A stretch of DNA of 64,000 nt from Halomonas smyrnensis AAD6 (GTDB taxonomy: Bacteria > Pseudomonadota > Gammaproteobacteria > Pseudomonadales > Halomonadaceae). Below are positions 10,043 to 17,230 of this stretch, in pieces. The notes below the pieces were generated by a model. That model was not told the DNA's origin. It worked only from the letters and a program-made list of their open reading frames with translations, and made no database searches. Position numbers and translations under genes: made by a program. Location: NCBI RefSeq assembly GCF_000265245.1, contig NZ_AJKS02000015.1, positions 1 through 64,000 on the forward strand. The letters run 5' to 3'. Positions within the stretch are counted from its first letter, which is position 1; every line of letters starts with the position of its first letter.

Positions 10043-11017
10043 TCAAGCTCGAGGCGTGGCGAAGGCCATCACCTCGGCCACGCTCGCCCTGCCCTGCGCC
10101 AGCTGGAACAGGCGATCGAGCCCCAGGGCCACGCCGCTGCCCGCCGGCATGCCGGCCTCCAGCGCGGCCAGCAGGCGCTCGTCGACGTCGACCTCGTCCA
10201 GGCCGGCGGCGCGGCGGGCGGCGTTGTCCTCCTCGAAGCGGGCGCGCTGCTCCGCGGCGTCGGTGAGCTCGTCGTAGCCGTTGGCGAGCTCGAGGCCGTG
10301 CCGGTAGACCTCGAAGCGCGAGGCGACCCACTCGCCGTCTTCCGGGTCTTGGTGGCGCCTGGCCAGCGCCGCCTGGCTGGCCGGATAGTCCACCACCACG
10401 TCGATGCCGTCGCGGCCCAGGTGCGGCTCGATGGACAGGCTGATCAACAGGTCGAGGCAGTCGTCGCGCGAGGCCGTGGCCATGTCGAGCCCGCCGGTCT
10501 CGGCGGCCCGGCGGCGCAGGGCATCGAGCGGTTCGCGAAAGGGATCGAGCCCGAGGTGTTCGCGAAACAGCTCGCGGTAGCGGCGGCGGCGCAGCGGGCC
10601 GGGATCGAACGGGAGCACCCGGCGGATCAGGGCATCGGTCTCGGCGATCAGGCCGTCCAGGTCGAGGCCCGGGCGGTACCACTCCAGCATGCTGAACTCG
10701 AGGTTGTGGCGCCCGCCCACCTCGCCGTCGCGGAAGCTGCGGGCGATCTGGAAGATCGCTCCGCTGCCGGCGGCCAGCAGCCGCTTCATGTGGAATTCCG
10801 GCGAGGTCTGCAGCCACAGCCGCTCGCGGCCGGCCGGCGTCACCGCCTCGCAGCACAGCGAGGCCAGGTGCACGTCGGTGCTGCCGCCATGGCCGAGCAC
10901 CGGCGTCTCGACCTCCCACACCCCGCGCTCGGCGAAGAAGGCCCGCACCTCGGCCATCAGCCGCGCGCGCTCGCGCAGCGTCGCGATCTCGGCCGTGGGC
11001 CGCCAATCAATGGTCAT
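10043..11017 (-). CDS. epmA: Elongation factor P--(R)-beta-lysine ligase EpmA
   Basis: Class II lysyl-tRNA-synthetase paralogue that attaches (R)-beta-lysine to Lys34 of EF-P. The 324-residue protein is only the catalytic core, without the anticodon-binding domain. Class II motifs are visible: VWEVETPVLG (motif 1 region), TSPEFHMKRLLAAGSGAIFQIARSFRDGE (motif 2) and GVALGLDRLFQLA (motif 3). MTIDWRPT is chosen as start because GGAGAAAG precedes it; a frame ten codons longer would begin inside the efp terminator hairpin. It lies downstream of efp on the same strand but behind a terminator. Confidence 0.96.
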   Translation of the reverse strand: MTIDWRPTAEIATLRERARLMAEVRAFFAERGVWEVETPVLGHGGSTDVHLASLCCEAVTPAGRERLWLQTSPEFHMKRLLAAGSGAIFQIARSFRDGEVGGRHNLEFSMLEWYRPGLDLDGLIAETDALIRRVLPFDPGPLRRRRYRELFREHLGLDPFREPLDALRRRAAETGGLDMATASRDDCLDLLISLSIEPHLGRDGIDVVVDYPASQAALARRHQDPEDGEWVASRFEVYRHGLELANGYDELTDAAEQRARFEEDNAARRAAGLDEVDVDERLLAALEAGMPAGSGVALGLDRLFQLAQGRASVAEVMAFATPRA

Positions 11018-11037
11018 CGATCTTTCTCCACAAACGA

Positions 11038-11065
11038 CAAAGGCCACGACATAGCGTGGCCTTTG
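11038..11065 (-). terminator. Intrinsic terminator between efp and epmA
   Basis: An 11-bp perfect stem (CAAAGGCCACG, 11038-11048, with 11055-11065) has a 6-base loop, followed on the minus strand by TCGTTTG. The uridine tract is weak, so some readthrough from efp into epmA is plausible. Confidence 0.7.
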
Positions 11066-11117
11066 TAGAACACCTTGTTACTTGAGTGATCCACCGGCAA
11101 CGCGGCTTTCCCGAGGG

Positions 11118-11207
11118 CAGGCCTTTGCGGAGGCGCTGTGCCCCCTCCCTGGGCGCTACCGATGCCATCCATGGCATAGGATCTCCGCGCCGGCCTGCCC
11201 TCGGCGC
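11118..11207. repeat. Copy A of dispersed intergenic element
   Basis: The core 11118-11166 (CAGGCCTTTGCGG ... TGGGCGCTACCGATGCC) is shared with copies near 19574 and 62529. The element is bounded by GAGGGCAGGCC (11113-11123) and its exact reverse complement GGCCTGCCCTC (11197-11207), and contains an internal hairpin ATGCCATCCATGGCAT. It fills most of the gap between efp and epmA. No ORF is supported. Confidence 0.7.
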
Positions 11208-11230
11208 CGCTCAGTGCATCACTTCAGGCG

Positions 11231-11797
11231 TCAGGCGCGGGAGACATACTCACCGGAGCGCGTATCGACCTTCAGCACTTCGCCCTGGTTGATGAACAGC
11301 GGCACGCGCACCACGGCGCCGGAGGACAGGGTCGCCGGCTTGGAGCCGCCCTGGGCGGTGTCACCCTTGAGGCCGGGGTCGGTCTCGGTGACCTCGAGCT
11401 CGATGAAGTTCGGCGGGGTCACGGCGATGGCGTTGTCGTTCCACAGGGTCACGGTGTAGACCACCTGCTCCTTGAGCCACTTGTCGGTCTCGCCCAGCGC
11501 CTTCTTCTCGACGGCGTACTGTTCGAAGGAGCCGTCGGTCTTCATGAAGTGCCACATGTCGCCGTCGGTGTAGACGTACTCCATGTCCAGCTCGAGCACG
11601 TCGGCGCCTTCCAGGGACTCGCCGGACTTGAAGGTGCGTTCCCAGACGCGGCCGGTCATCAGGTTGCGCAGCTTGACGCGGTTGAAGGCCTGGCCCTTGC
11701 CCGGCTTGACGTAGTCGTTCTCGAGGATGGCGCAGGGGTCGCCATCCAGCATGACCTTCAGACCGCCCTTGAATTCGTTGGTAGAATAGTTCGCCAT
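11231..11797 (-). CDS. efp: Translation elongation factor P
   Basis: EF-P binds between the ribosomal P and E sites and rescues ribosomes stalled on polyproline. It is 188 residues, exactly the E. coli length, with three beta-barrel domains. The modified lysine is K34 in VKPGKGQAF, the beta-lysylated type, matching the epmA and epmB neighbours; the C-terminal signature [20 protein letters not shown] is intact. The start is the ATG of [12 protein letters not shown]. epmB is divergent about 110 bases upstream and epmA follows downstream, so substrate and both lysylation enzymes are clustered. The hydroxylase EpmC is not in the window. Confidence 0.98.
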   Translation of the reverse strand: MANYSTNEFKGGLKVMLDGDPCAILENDYVKPGKGQAFNRVKLRNLMTGRVWERTFKSGESLEGADVLELDMEYVYTDGDMWHFMKTDGSFEQYAVEKKALGETDKWLKEQVVYTVTLWNDNAIAVTPPNFIELEVTETDPGLKGDTAQGGSKPATLSSGAVVRVPLFINQGEVLKVDTRSGEYVSRA

Positions 11798-11905
11798 GAT
11801 GATCGTTCCATATTCCAGCGCGTCGGTGGCCGAAGCCGCGGACGCGAGCAAGCAAATGACAGTGGCCGAGGGGCAAGCCCTCGGCCGCCTCGAAGTGTGC
11901 CCCGC

Positions 11906-12931
11906 ATGATAACCCGAAGCCCGATTCCTTTGCAGTGCCGGCCCGCCACGCCGGCGCCCGGCGCCTGGCAGGCGCAGCTGGCCGGCGCGATCCGCGACCC
12001 GCACGCCCTGTGCCGCCGCCTGGGCCTCGCCCCCGAGTGGGTGTCCGGCGCCGAGGCCGGCCATGCGCTGTTCGAGGTGCGAGTGCCGGAGGCCTACCTC
12101 GCCCGCATCCGACCCGGCGATCCGAGCGACCCGCTGCTGCGCCAGGTGCTGCCGCTCGGCGAGGAGGCCGAGGCCGCGCCCGGTTTCGTCGCCGACCCGC
12201 TCGAGGAGGCCGACCATACCCAGAAGCGCGGGCTGATCCACAAGTACGCCGGCCGGGTGCTGTTGATCGCGAGCCCCGCCTGCGCGGTGAACTGCCGCTA
12301 CTGCTTCCGCCGCCACTTCCCGTATGAAGAGAACGCGCCCTCGCGGGCCCAGTGGGAGGAGACGCTGTCCTACCTGCGCGACGATGCCTCCATCGTTGAG
12401 GCGATTCTCTCCGGCGGCGACCCGCTGGCGGCCAGCGACCGCCAGCTTTCCTGGCTGGTCGAACGGCTGGCGGCCATCCCGCACCTCCGGCGGCTGCGGA
12501 TCCACACCCGGCTGCCGGTGGTGATCCCCGACCGCATCGACGGCGCCCTGCTCGACTGGCTCGGCGGCACGCGGCTGCAGAAGGTCATGGTGCTGCACAT
12601 CAACCACGCCCGGGAAATCGACGAGGCGGTGGTCGAGGCCTGCCGACGGCTGCAGGCCGCGGGCGTGACCCTGCTCAACCAGAGCGTGCTGCTGCGAGGG
12701 GTCAACGACGACGTCGCGTCGCTGGCCGAGCTCTCCGAGCGGCTGTTCGAGGCCGGCATCCTGCCCTACTACCTGCACGTGCTGGACCCGGTGGCCGGCG
12801 CCGCCCACTTCGACGTGAGCGACGAGGCGGCCCGGGCGCTGGTCGCCGAGCTGCGCCGGCACCTGCCCGGCTTTCTGATGCCGACGCTGGTGCGCGAGGT
12901 GCCCGGCGAGGCCAGCAAGACGCCGCTGTAG
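11906..12931 (+). CDS. epmB: EF-P beta-lysylation protein EpmB (lysine 2,3-aminomutase, radical SAM)
   Basis: Converts (S)-alpha-lysine to (R)-beta-lysine, the donor used by EpmA on EF-P. Of 341 residues, the radical SAM cluster is C126-x3-C130-x2-C133 (CAVNCRYC), followed by GGDPL for SAM binding. PLP-binding residues lie in the C-terminal part ([12 protein letters not shown] region). The preceding segment [13 protein letters not shown] is typical of aminomutases. The start MITRSPIP is the first ATG after the divergent efp promoter region. The gene ends at an 18-bp terminator shared with convergent leuA. Confidence 0.96.
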   Translation: MITRSPIPLQCRPATPAPGAWQAQLAGAIRDPHALCRRLGLAPEWVSGAEAGHALFEVRVPEAYLARIRPGDPSDPLLRQVLPLGEEAEAAPGFVADPLEEADHTQKRGLIHKYAGRVLLIASPACAVNCRYCFRRHFPYEENAPSRAQWEETLSYLRDDASIVEAILSGGDPLAASDRQLSWLVERLAAIPHLRRLRIHTRLPVVIPDRIDGALLDWLGGTRLQKVMVLHINHAREIDEAVVEACRRLQAAGVTLLNQSVLLRGVNDDVASLAELSERLFEAGILPYYLHVLDPVAGAAHFDVSDEAARALVAELRRHLPGFLMPTLVREVPGEASKTPL

Positions 12932-12966
12932 GCGGCCAAGCGGCCAAAACATACACCTATCCCCGC

Positions 12967-13008
12967 ACAAGCGAACCCCGAAGGTCGTGGCCTTCGGGGT
13001 TCGCTTGT
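12967..13008. terminator. Bidirectional terminator between epmB and leuA
   Basis: An 18-bp perfect stem (12967-12984 with 12991-13008) has a TCGTGG loop. Its outer seven bases are a unit of the heptad repeat (ACAAGCG/CGCTTGT) that continues toward leuA. There is no long uridine tract on either strand. Confidence 0.8.
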
Positions 13009-13043
13009 CGCTAGGCGCTAATCACTCGGCGCTTGGCGCTCGG
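13002..13043. repeat. Six-unit heptanucleotide tandem repeat at the 3' end of leuA
   Basis: Six consecutive 7-base units start at 13002, 13009, 13016, 13023, 13030 and 13037. All fit C-G/A-C-T-N-N-N, mostly CGCTNGG or CGCTTGT. The array ends five bases from the leuA stop codon and overlaps the right arm of the terminator. Related arrays end at the parE and mdh stop codons. Confidence 0.85.
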
Positions 13044-13048
13044 TACCG

Positions 13049-14755
13049 TTAGGCCAGCGTTTCGGCGGTCACGTTGGCCGCCGGCTCCTCGGTGGAGTGC
13101 TTGCGGTTGATCGCGCTCAGCACGCCCTTGATCGAGGCGCTGGTGATGCTCTCGTCGGTGCCGACGCCGAACACCGCCTCGCCGTTGACGCGCACCTCCA
13201 CGTAGGCGATCGCCTCGGCGTCGGCGCCCTGGCCGCGGGAGTGCTCGTGATAGTCGATGATCTCGACGTCATGGCCCTCGCCGGCCAGCGCCTTGATGAA
13301 GGCCGCCAGCGGCCCGTTGCCCTGGCTCTGGATGACGCGACGCTCGCCGCCTTCCTCGACGGTGGCCTCGAGGGTCACGGTGGGGCTGTCCGGCTCGGAG
13401 GACATGCGGTGGCTGATCAGGGCGAAGGGCTCGCGCTGCTCGAGGTACTCGTCGACGAAGGCCTGGTAGATCATCTCGGAGGTGATCTCCTTACCCAGCC
13501 GGTCGGCCACTTCCTGCACCACCTGGCTGAACTCGATCGACAGGCGGCGCGGCAGCTCGATGCCGTGCTCCTGCTCGAGCAGGTAGGAGACGCCACCCTT
13601 GCCGGACTGGCTGTTGACGCGGATCACCGCCTCGTAGCTGCGGCCCACGTCGAGCGGGTCGATCGGCAGGTAGGGTACCGCCCAGACGGCCTCCGGGTTC
13701 TCGCGGCGCTCGGCCATGCCCTTCTTGATGGCGTCCTGGTGGGAGCCGGAGAAGGCGGTGAACACCAGGTCGCCGACGTAGGGATGGCGCGGGTGCACCG
13801 GCAGCTGGTTGCAATACTCCACTTCGCGCATGATCGGCGTGATGTTGGAGAAGTCGAGGCCCGGGTGCACGCCCTGGGTGTAGAGGTTCATGGCCAGGGT
13901 GACGAGGTCGACGTTGCCGGTACGCTCGCCGTTGCCGAACAGGCAGCCCTCGACGCGGTCGGCGCCGGCCATCACCGTCAGCTCGGCGGCGGCCACGCCG
14001 GTGCCGCGGTCGTTGTGCGGGTGCACGCTGACGATCAGGTGATCGCGATGGGCGACGTGGCGGCAGAACCACTCCACCTGGTCGGCGTAGTTGTTGGGCG
14101 TGGCGCACTCCACGGTGGCCGGCAGGTTGACGATCATCGGCTTCTCGACGCTGCCGCCATAGGTGGCCTCCACGGCATCGACGATCTCCACCGCGAAGTC
14201 CATCTCGGTGGTCGAGAAAAGCTCCGGCGAGTACTGGAAGGTCCAGTGGGTCTCCGGGGCCGCCGCCATGTGCTCGCGGATGCGGGTGGTGGCGTCCACC
14301 GCGATCTGGATGCACTCGGGCTTGCTGACGTTGAACACCACGCGGCGGAACACCGGATCGGTGGCGTTGTAGACGTGAACGATGGCGTTCTTGGCGCCCT
14401 TGAGCGCCTCGAAGGTGCGGTCGATCAGGTGCGGGCGCGCCTGGGTGAGCACCTGGATGGTGACGTCGTCCGGCACCTTGTCCTCTTCGATCAGCGAGCG
14501 CACGAAGTCGAAGTCGGTCTGGGAGGCCGAGGGGAAGCCCACCTCGATCTGCTTGAAGCCGATCTTCACCAGCAGGTCGAAGAAGCGCTGCTTGCGCTCC
14601 TGGTCCATGGGATCGATCAGCGCCTGGTTACCGTCACGCAGGTCGACGGCGCACCACTGGGGCGGCGTCTCGATGCGCTGGCTCGGCCACTGGCGGTCGG
14701 GCAGGTCGACGGCCACGAAGGGGCGGTACTTGGCGGAGGGGTTATCGAGCATCAT
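13049..14755 (-). CDS. leuA: 2-isopropylmalate synthase (long LeuA2-type)
   Basis: First committed step of leucine synthesis: condenses acetyl-CoA with 2-oxoisovalerate. The 568-residue protein is of the long type rather than the roughly 520-residue E. coli form. The HMGL-like catalytic domain has [12 protein letters not shown] (R40, D41) and HPHNDRGTG metal ligands; a linker and a C-terminal allosteric leucine-binding domain follow, ending in the A/S-rich GVLSAINR segment. Start ATG-ATG has GGGAG nine bases upstream. A leader ORF and GC-rich hairpin precede it, suggesting attenuation. The N-terminal [12 protein letters not shown] and [10 protein letters not shown] segments are typical of LeuA2. 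Other leu genes are not in the window. Confidence 0.96.
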   Translation of the reverse strand: MMLDNPSAKYRPFVAVDLPDRQWPSQRIETPPQWCAVDLRDGNQALIDPMDQERKQRFFDLLVKIGFKQIEVGFPSASQTDFDFVRSLIEEDKVPDDVTIQVLTQARPHLIDRTFEALKGAKNAIVHVYNATDPVFRRVVFNVSKPECIQIAVDATTRIREHMAAAPETHWTFQYSPELFSTTEMDFAVEIVDAVEATYGGSVEKPMIVNLPATVECATPNNYADQVEWFCRHVAHRDHLIVSVHPHNDRGTGVAAAELTVMAGADRVEGCLFGNGERTGNVDLVTLAMNLYTQGVHPGLDFSNITPIMREVEYCNQLPVHPRHPYVGDLVFTAFSGSHQDAIKKGMAERRENPEAVWAVPYLPIDPLDVGRSYEAVIRVNSQSGKGGVSYLLEQEHGIELPRRLSIEFSQVVQEVADRLGKEITSEMIYQAFVDEYLEQREPFALISHRMSSEPDSPTVTLEATVEEGGERRVIQSQGNGPLAAFIKALAGEGHDVEIIDYHEHSRGQGADAEAIAYVEVRVNGEAVFGVGTDESITSASIKGVLSAINRKHSTEEPAANVTAETLA

Positions 14756-14784
14756 GGCGGCGTTCTCCCGGGCGTTTATCGGAT

Positions 14785-14937
14785 TCAGAAACGGCGACGC
14801 CCCGCCTGCCGGGGGGCAGACGGGGCGTCGTCGAGGTGTTCGCTCATGACCATCGCGACCCCACGGACCGGTCGGGCGGCGCGTACGACACAGACAGGGG
14901 CAATGTTCATGGGAATGACAGTAGCGGTGCGGGACAT
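14785..14937 (-). CDS. Possible leader peptide ORF upstream of leuA
   Basis: A 50-codon frame starts at ATG with GAGG eight bases upstream and ends 29 bases before leuA. The first 31 codons are rich in Val, Ile, Thr and Ala ([18 protein letters not shown]) and contain no leucine cluster. A 10-bp GC-rich hairpin, CGACGCCCCG with its complement (14795-14804 and 14821-14830), lies inside its 3' part, and the stop codon comes directly after it. This has the outline of a branched-chain-amino-acid attenuator, but the missing Leu codons and weak uridine tract leave it uncertain. Confidence 0.4.
   Translation of the reverse strand: MSRTATVIPMNIAPVCVVRAARPVRGVAMVMSEHLDDAPSAPRQAGRRRF
14795..14830 (-). 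promoter_or_regulatory. Candidate attenuator hairpin before leuA
   Basis: A 10-bp stem (CGACGCCCCG / CGGGGCGTCG) with a 16-base GC-rich loop is followed on the transcript by CCGTTTCTG. An upstream GGGGTCG segment (around 14848) could compete for the left arm and form an antiterminator with one bulge. Function is not shown. Confidence 0.4.
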
Positions 14938-15067
14938 GTGACAACCTCGAATTCGACCTGGACAAAAGGGCGATGCAGGCGGCATCACCCGGCGCGCTCA
15001 GCGGCGGGCTAGTAGTCGTAGGTCGAGGACGAGGCTGTACGATGTCATGTTCATGGCCCCTAGAAAA

Positions 15068-15922
15068 TCAGCCTGGGGGTCGCTTGTCAAGCTCGCGCGC
15101 CTCGCCGGCCTGCAGCAGGCCCTCCATGCGGGTCAGCTGGTCGCGCATCTGGTGCACGTCGGCGCGCAGGGCCTGGAGCTCCGCCGTCTCGCCCTCGCCG
15201 TTCTCCAGCGCCATCTCGGCGCTCTCCTTCTGCATCACGTCGAGCACGATGCCGATCATCATGTTGAGGAAGATGAAGGCGGTCAGGAAGATGAACGTCA
15301 GGTAGTACAGCCAGCTCCAGGCATGCAGCTCCTGGGTGGCGTACATCACGTCGGTCCAGTCCTCGAAGGTGGCGATGCGGAACAGCGTCAGCATGGCCGT
15401 GGCGATGTTGCCCCACAGGAAATCGTCGACCTCGGCGAACAGGAAACTGCCGATGGCGGCGTAGATGTAGAAGATGATGAACATCAGCAGCGCCACGTAG
15501 CCCATGCGCGGGATCGACTTGACCAGCGCCGCCAGCAGCACCCGCAGCTCGGGGATCATCGACACCAGGCGCAGCACCCGGAAGATGCGCAGCAGCCGCG
15601 CCAGCAGCACCATCTCCGACTCGTCGAGCGGGATCAGGCTGGCGGTGACGATCAGGAAGTCGAAGACGTTCCAGCCCTTCCTGAAGAAGTCCCGCAGCCG
15701 CCGCTCGGCGCCCATGCGGATCAGGATCTCCACCAGGAAGAACACCGTCACCGCCGTGTCCAGCGCCAGCAGCCAGTGCTGGATGTGGCTGGACTGCTCG
15801 TAGGTCTTGGCGCCGATCAGCAGCGCCGAGACGATGATGATGGCGATCACCAGCGTCTCGAACACCTTGTTGGCGCGCAGCCGCTCGAAGCGGTCGCGCC
15901 AGGTCAGCAGATCAGCGCTCAC
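15068..15922 (-). CDS. Voltage-gated ion channel, bacterial NaChBac/Nav superfamily, with calcium-channel-like filter
   Basis: A single-repeat six-helix voltage-gated cation channel (284 residues) expected to form tetramers in the inner membrane. S1-S3 span about 20-98. S4 (about 107-120) carries four arginines at three-residue spacing: R109, R112, R115 and R118. S5 is about 140-163, S6 about 203-230, and a C-terminal heptad coiled coil at 246-272 (LQALRADVHQMRDQLTRMEG) is typical of tetramer assembly. The pore loop reads FRIATFEDWTD: filter residues T185-F186-E187-D188-W189-T190-D191, more acidic than the sodium filter TLESW. The start is GTG, overlapping the serB stop by 11 bases. Ion selectivity cannot be proven from sequence. 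Confidence 0.88.
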   Translation of the reverse strand: MSADLLTWRDRFERLRANKVFETLVIAIIIVSALLIGAKTYEQSSHIQHWLLALDTAVTVFFLVEILIRMGAERRLRDFFRKGWNVFDFLIVTASLIPLDESEMVLLARLLRIFRVLRLVSMIPELRVLLAALVKSIPRMGYVALLMFIIFYIYAAIGSFLFAEVDDFLWGNIATAMLTLFRIATFEDWTDVMYATQELHAWSWLYYLTFIFLTAFIFLNMMIGIVLDVMQKESAEMALENGEGETAELQALRADVHQMRDQLTRMEGLLQAGEARELDKRPPG

Positions 15923-17147
15923 CGCGTCCTTCCTCCAGGTCGCCTTGGCGATAGCCGATCAGGTAGAGCACCGCGTCCAGCCCCAGGGTCGAGAGCGAGT
16001 GCCGGGCCTGCTGGCGCACCAGCGGCTTGGCCCGGAAGGCGATGCCGAGGCCGGCCGCGGCCAGCATCTTCAGGTCGTTGGCGCCGTCGCCCACGGCGAT
16101 GGTCTGCTCCATGGACAGCCCCTCGCGCTCGGCGATCCGGTACAGCAGCTCGGCCTTGCGGTCGGCGTCGACGATCGGCTCGCGCACCTCGCCGGTAACC
16201 TTGCCGTCCTCGATCACCAGCTCGTTGGCGTGGACCTCATCGAAGCCGAGGCGCTCCTGCAGGTAGTGGGCGAAGTAGGTGAAGCCGCCGGACAGGATCG
16301 CGGTGCGATAGCCGAGCCGCTTGAGCTGGCGCATCAGCCGCTCCAGGCCGTCCATCAGCGGCAGTTCCTCGGCGATCTCGGCCAGCACCGACTCGTCGAG
16401 GCCGCGGAGCTTCGCCATGCGCTCACGGAAGCTCTGCTGGAAGTCCAGCTCGCCGCGCATGGCCCGCTCGGTGACCTCGGCCACCTCGTCATAGACGCCG
16501 TGACGGCGCGCCAGCTCGTCGATCACCTCGGCCTGGATCAGGGTCGAATCCATGTCGAAGCACACCAGGCGACGGTGGCGGCGCCAGATGGAGTCCTCCT
16601 GCAGGGCGATGTCGACGCCGTGGGCCGCGCCCAGCGCCAGCGCCTTCTCGCGCAGGGCCTCGAGGTCGACGTTGTCGCCGCGCAGCCAGCACTCCACGCA
16701 GGCGCCCTGGATGGCGTCATGCTCGCCGGGCACGCCGCCGTCCAGCGGCTCGCGGCCGGAGAGCCGGTGGATCAGCTCCACCGTCAGGCCCTGCTCGGCG
16801 GTCAGCGCGCCGACCTCGGCCAGGATGCCGGCCGGCAGGTGCGGCGCCAGCAGGGTCAGGATCAGCCGCGGCTGGCTGGCCTGCACGCTCCAGCGGTGAT
16901 AGTCCTCGGCGCCGATCTGGATCGCCTGGACATCGAGCCCCAGCCGGTCGCCGGCGGCGGACAGCGCGCCCTCCAGGTCGCTGTCGTGGTCGAGCCCCAC
17001 CAGGGCCTCCAGCGACACGATGCCGAAGGTCACGCTCTGGTTGATGTCCAGCAGCCGCGCGCCGCTCTGGGCCAGGGCACGGCCCAGGCCGGCCAGCTGG
17101 CCGGCCTGGGCGGCGCCGGTGGCGCGGATCAGGAGTCGTCTCGTCAT
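15912..17147 (-). CDS. serB: Phosphoserine phosphatase SerB
   Basis: Last step of serine synthesis, phosphoserine to serine. The 411-residue protein has two N-terminal ACT-like regulatory domains (about 1-80 and 92-178), as in pseudomonad and mycobacterial SerB, then a HAD phosphatase with DMDST (nucleophile D198, acid D200), the substrate-loop Ser in LSGGF and GDGANDLKML. GAGG lies before the chosen ATG. Its end overlaps the channel gene, so channel expression is probably coupled to serB. Confidence 0.95.
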   Translation of the reverse strand: MTRRLLIRATGAAQAGQLAGLGRALAQSGARLLDINQSVTFGIVSLEALVGLDHDSDLEGALSAAGDRLGLDVQAIQIGAEDYHRWSVQASQPRLILTLLAPHLPAGILAEVGALTAEQGLTVELIHRLSGREPLDGGVPGEHDAIQGACVECWLRGDNVDLEALREKALALGAAHGVDIALQEDSIWRRHRRLVCFDMDSTLIQAEVIDELARRHGVYDEVAEVTERAMRGELDFQQSFRERMAKLRGLDESVLAEIAEELPLMDGLERLMRQLKRLGYRTAILSGGFTYFAHYLQERLGFDEVHANELVIEDGKVTGEVREPIVDADRKAELLYRIAEREGLSMEQTIAVGDGANDLKMLAAAGLGIAFRAKPLVRQQARHSLSTLGLDAVLYLIGYRQGDLEEGRGER

Positions 17148-17230
17148 GTCATCCTCGATGCTTGTGCAGCCGGTCGGCCGGGCGAGCCTCGCTGCCTTCG
17201 AGGCCGAAGGCGCGGGCTCGCCCCACCGCC

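Noticed and set aside
13002-13043. Heptad array as a CRISPR or tRNA-like repeat
   Set aside because: Units are directly adjacent with no spacers and are only seven bases long, so it is a simple tandem repeat.
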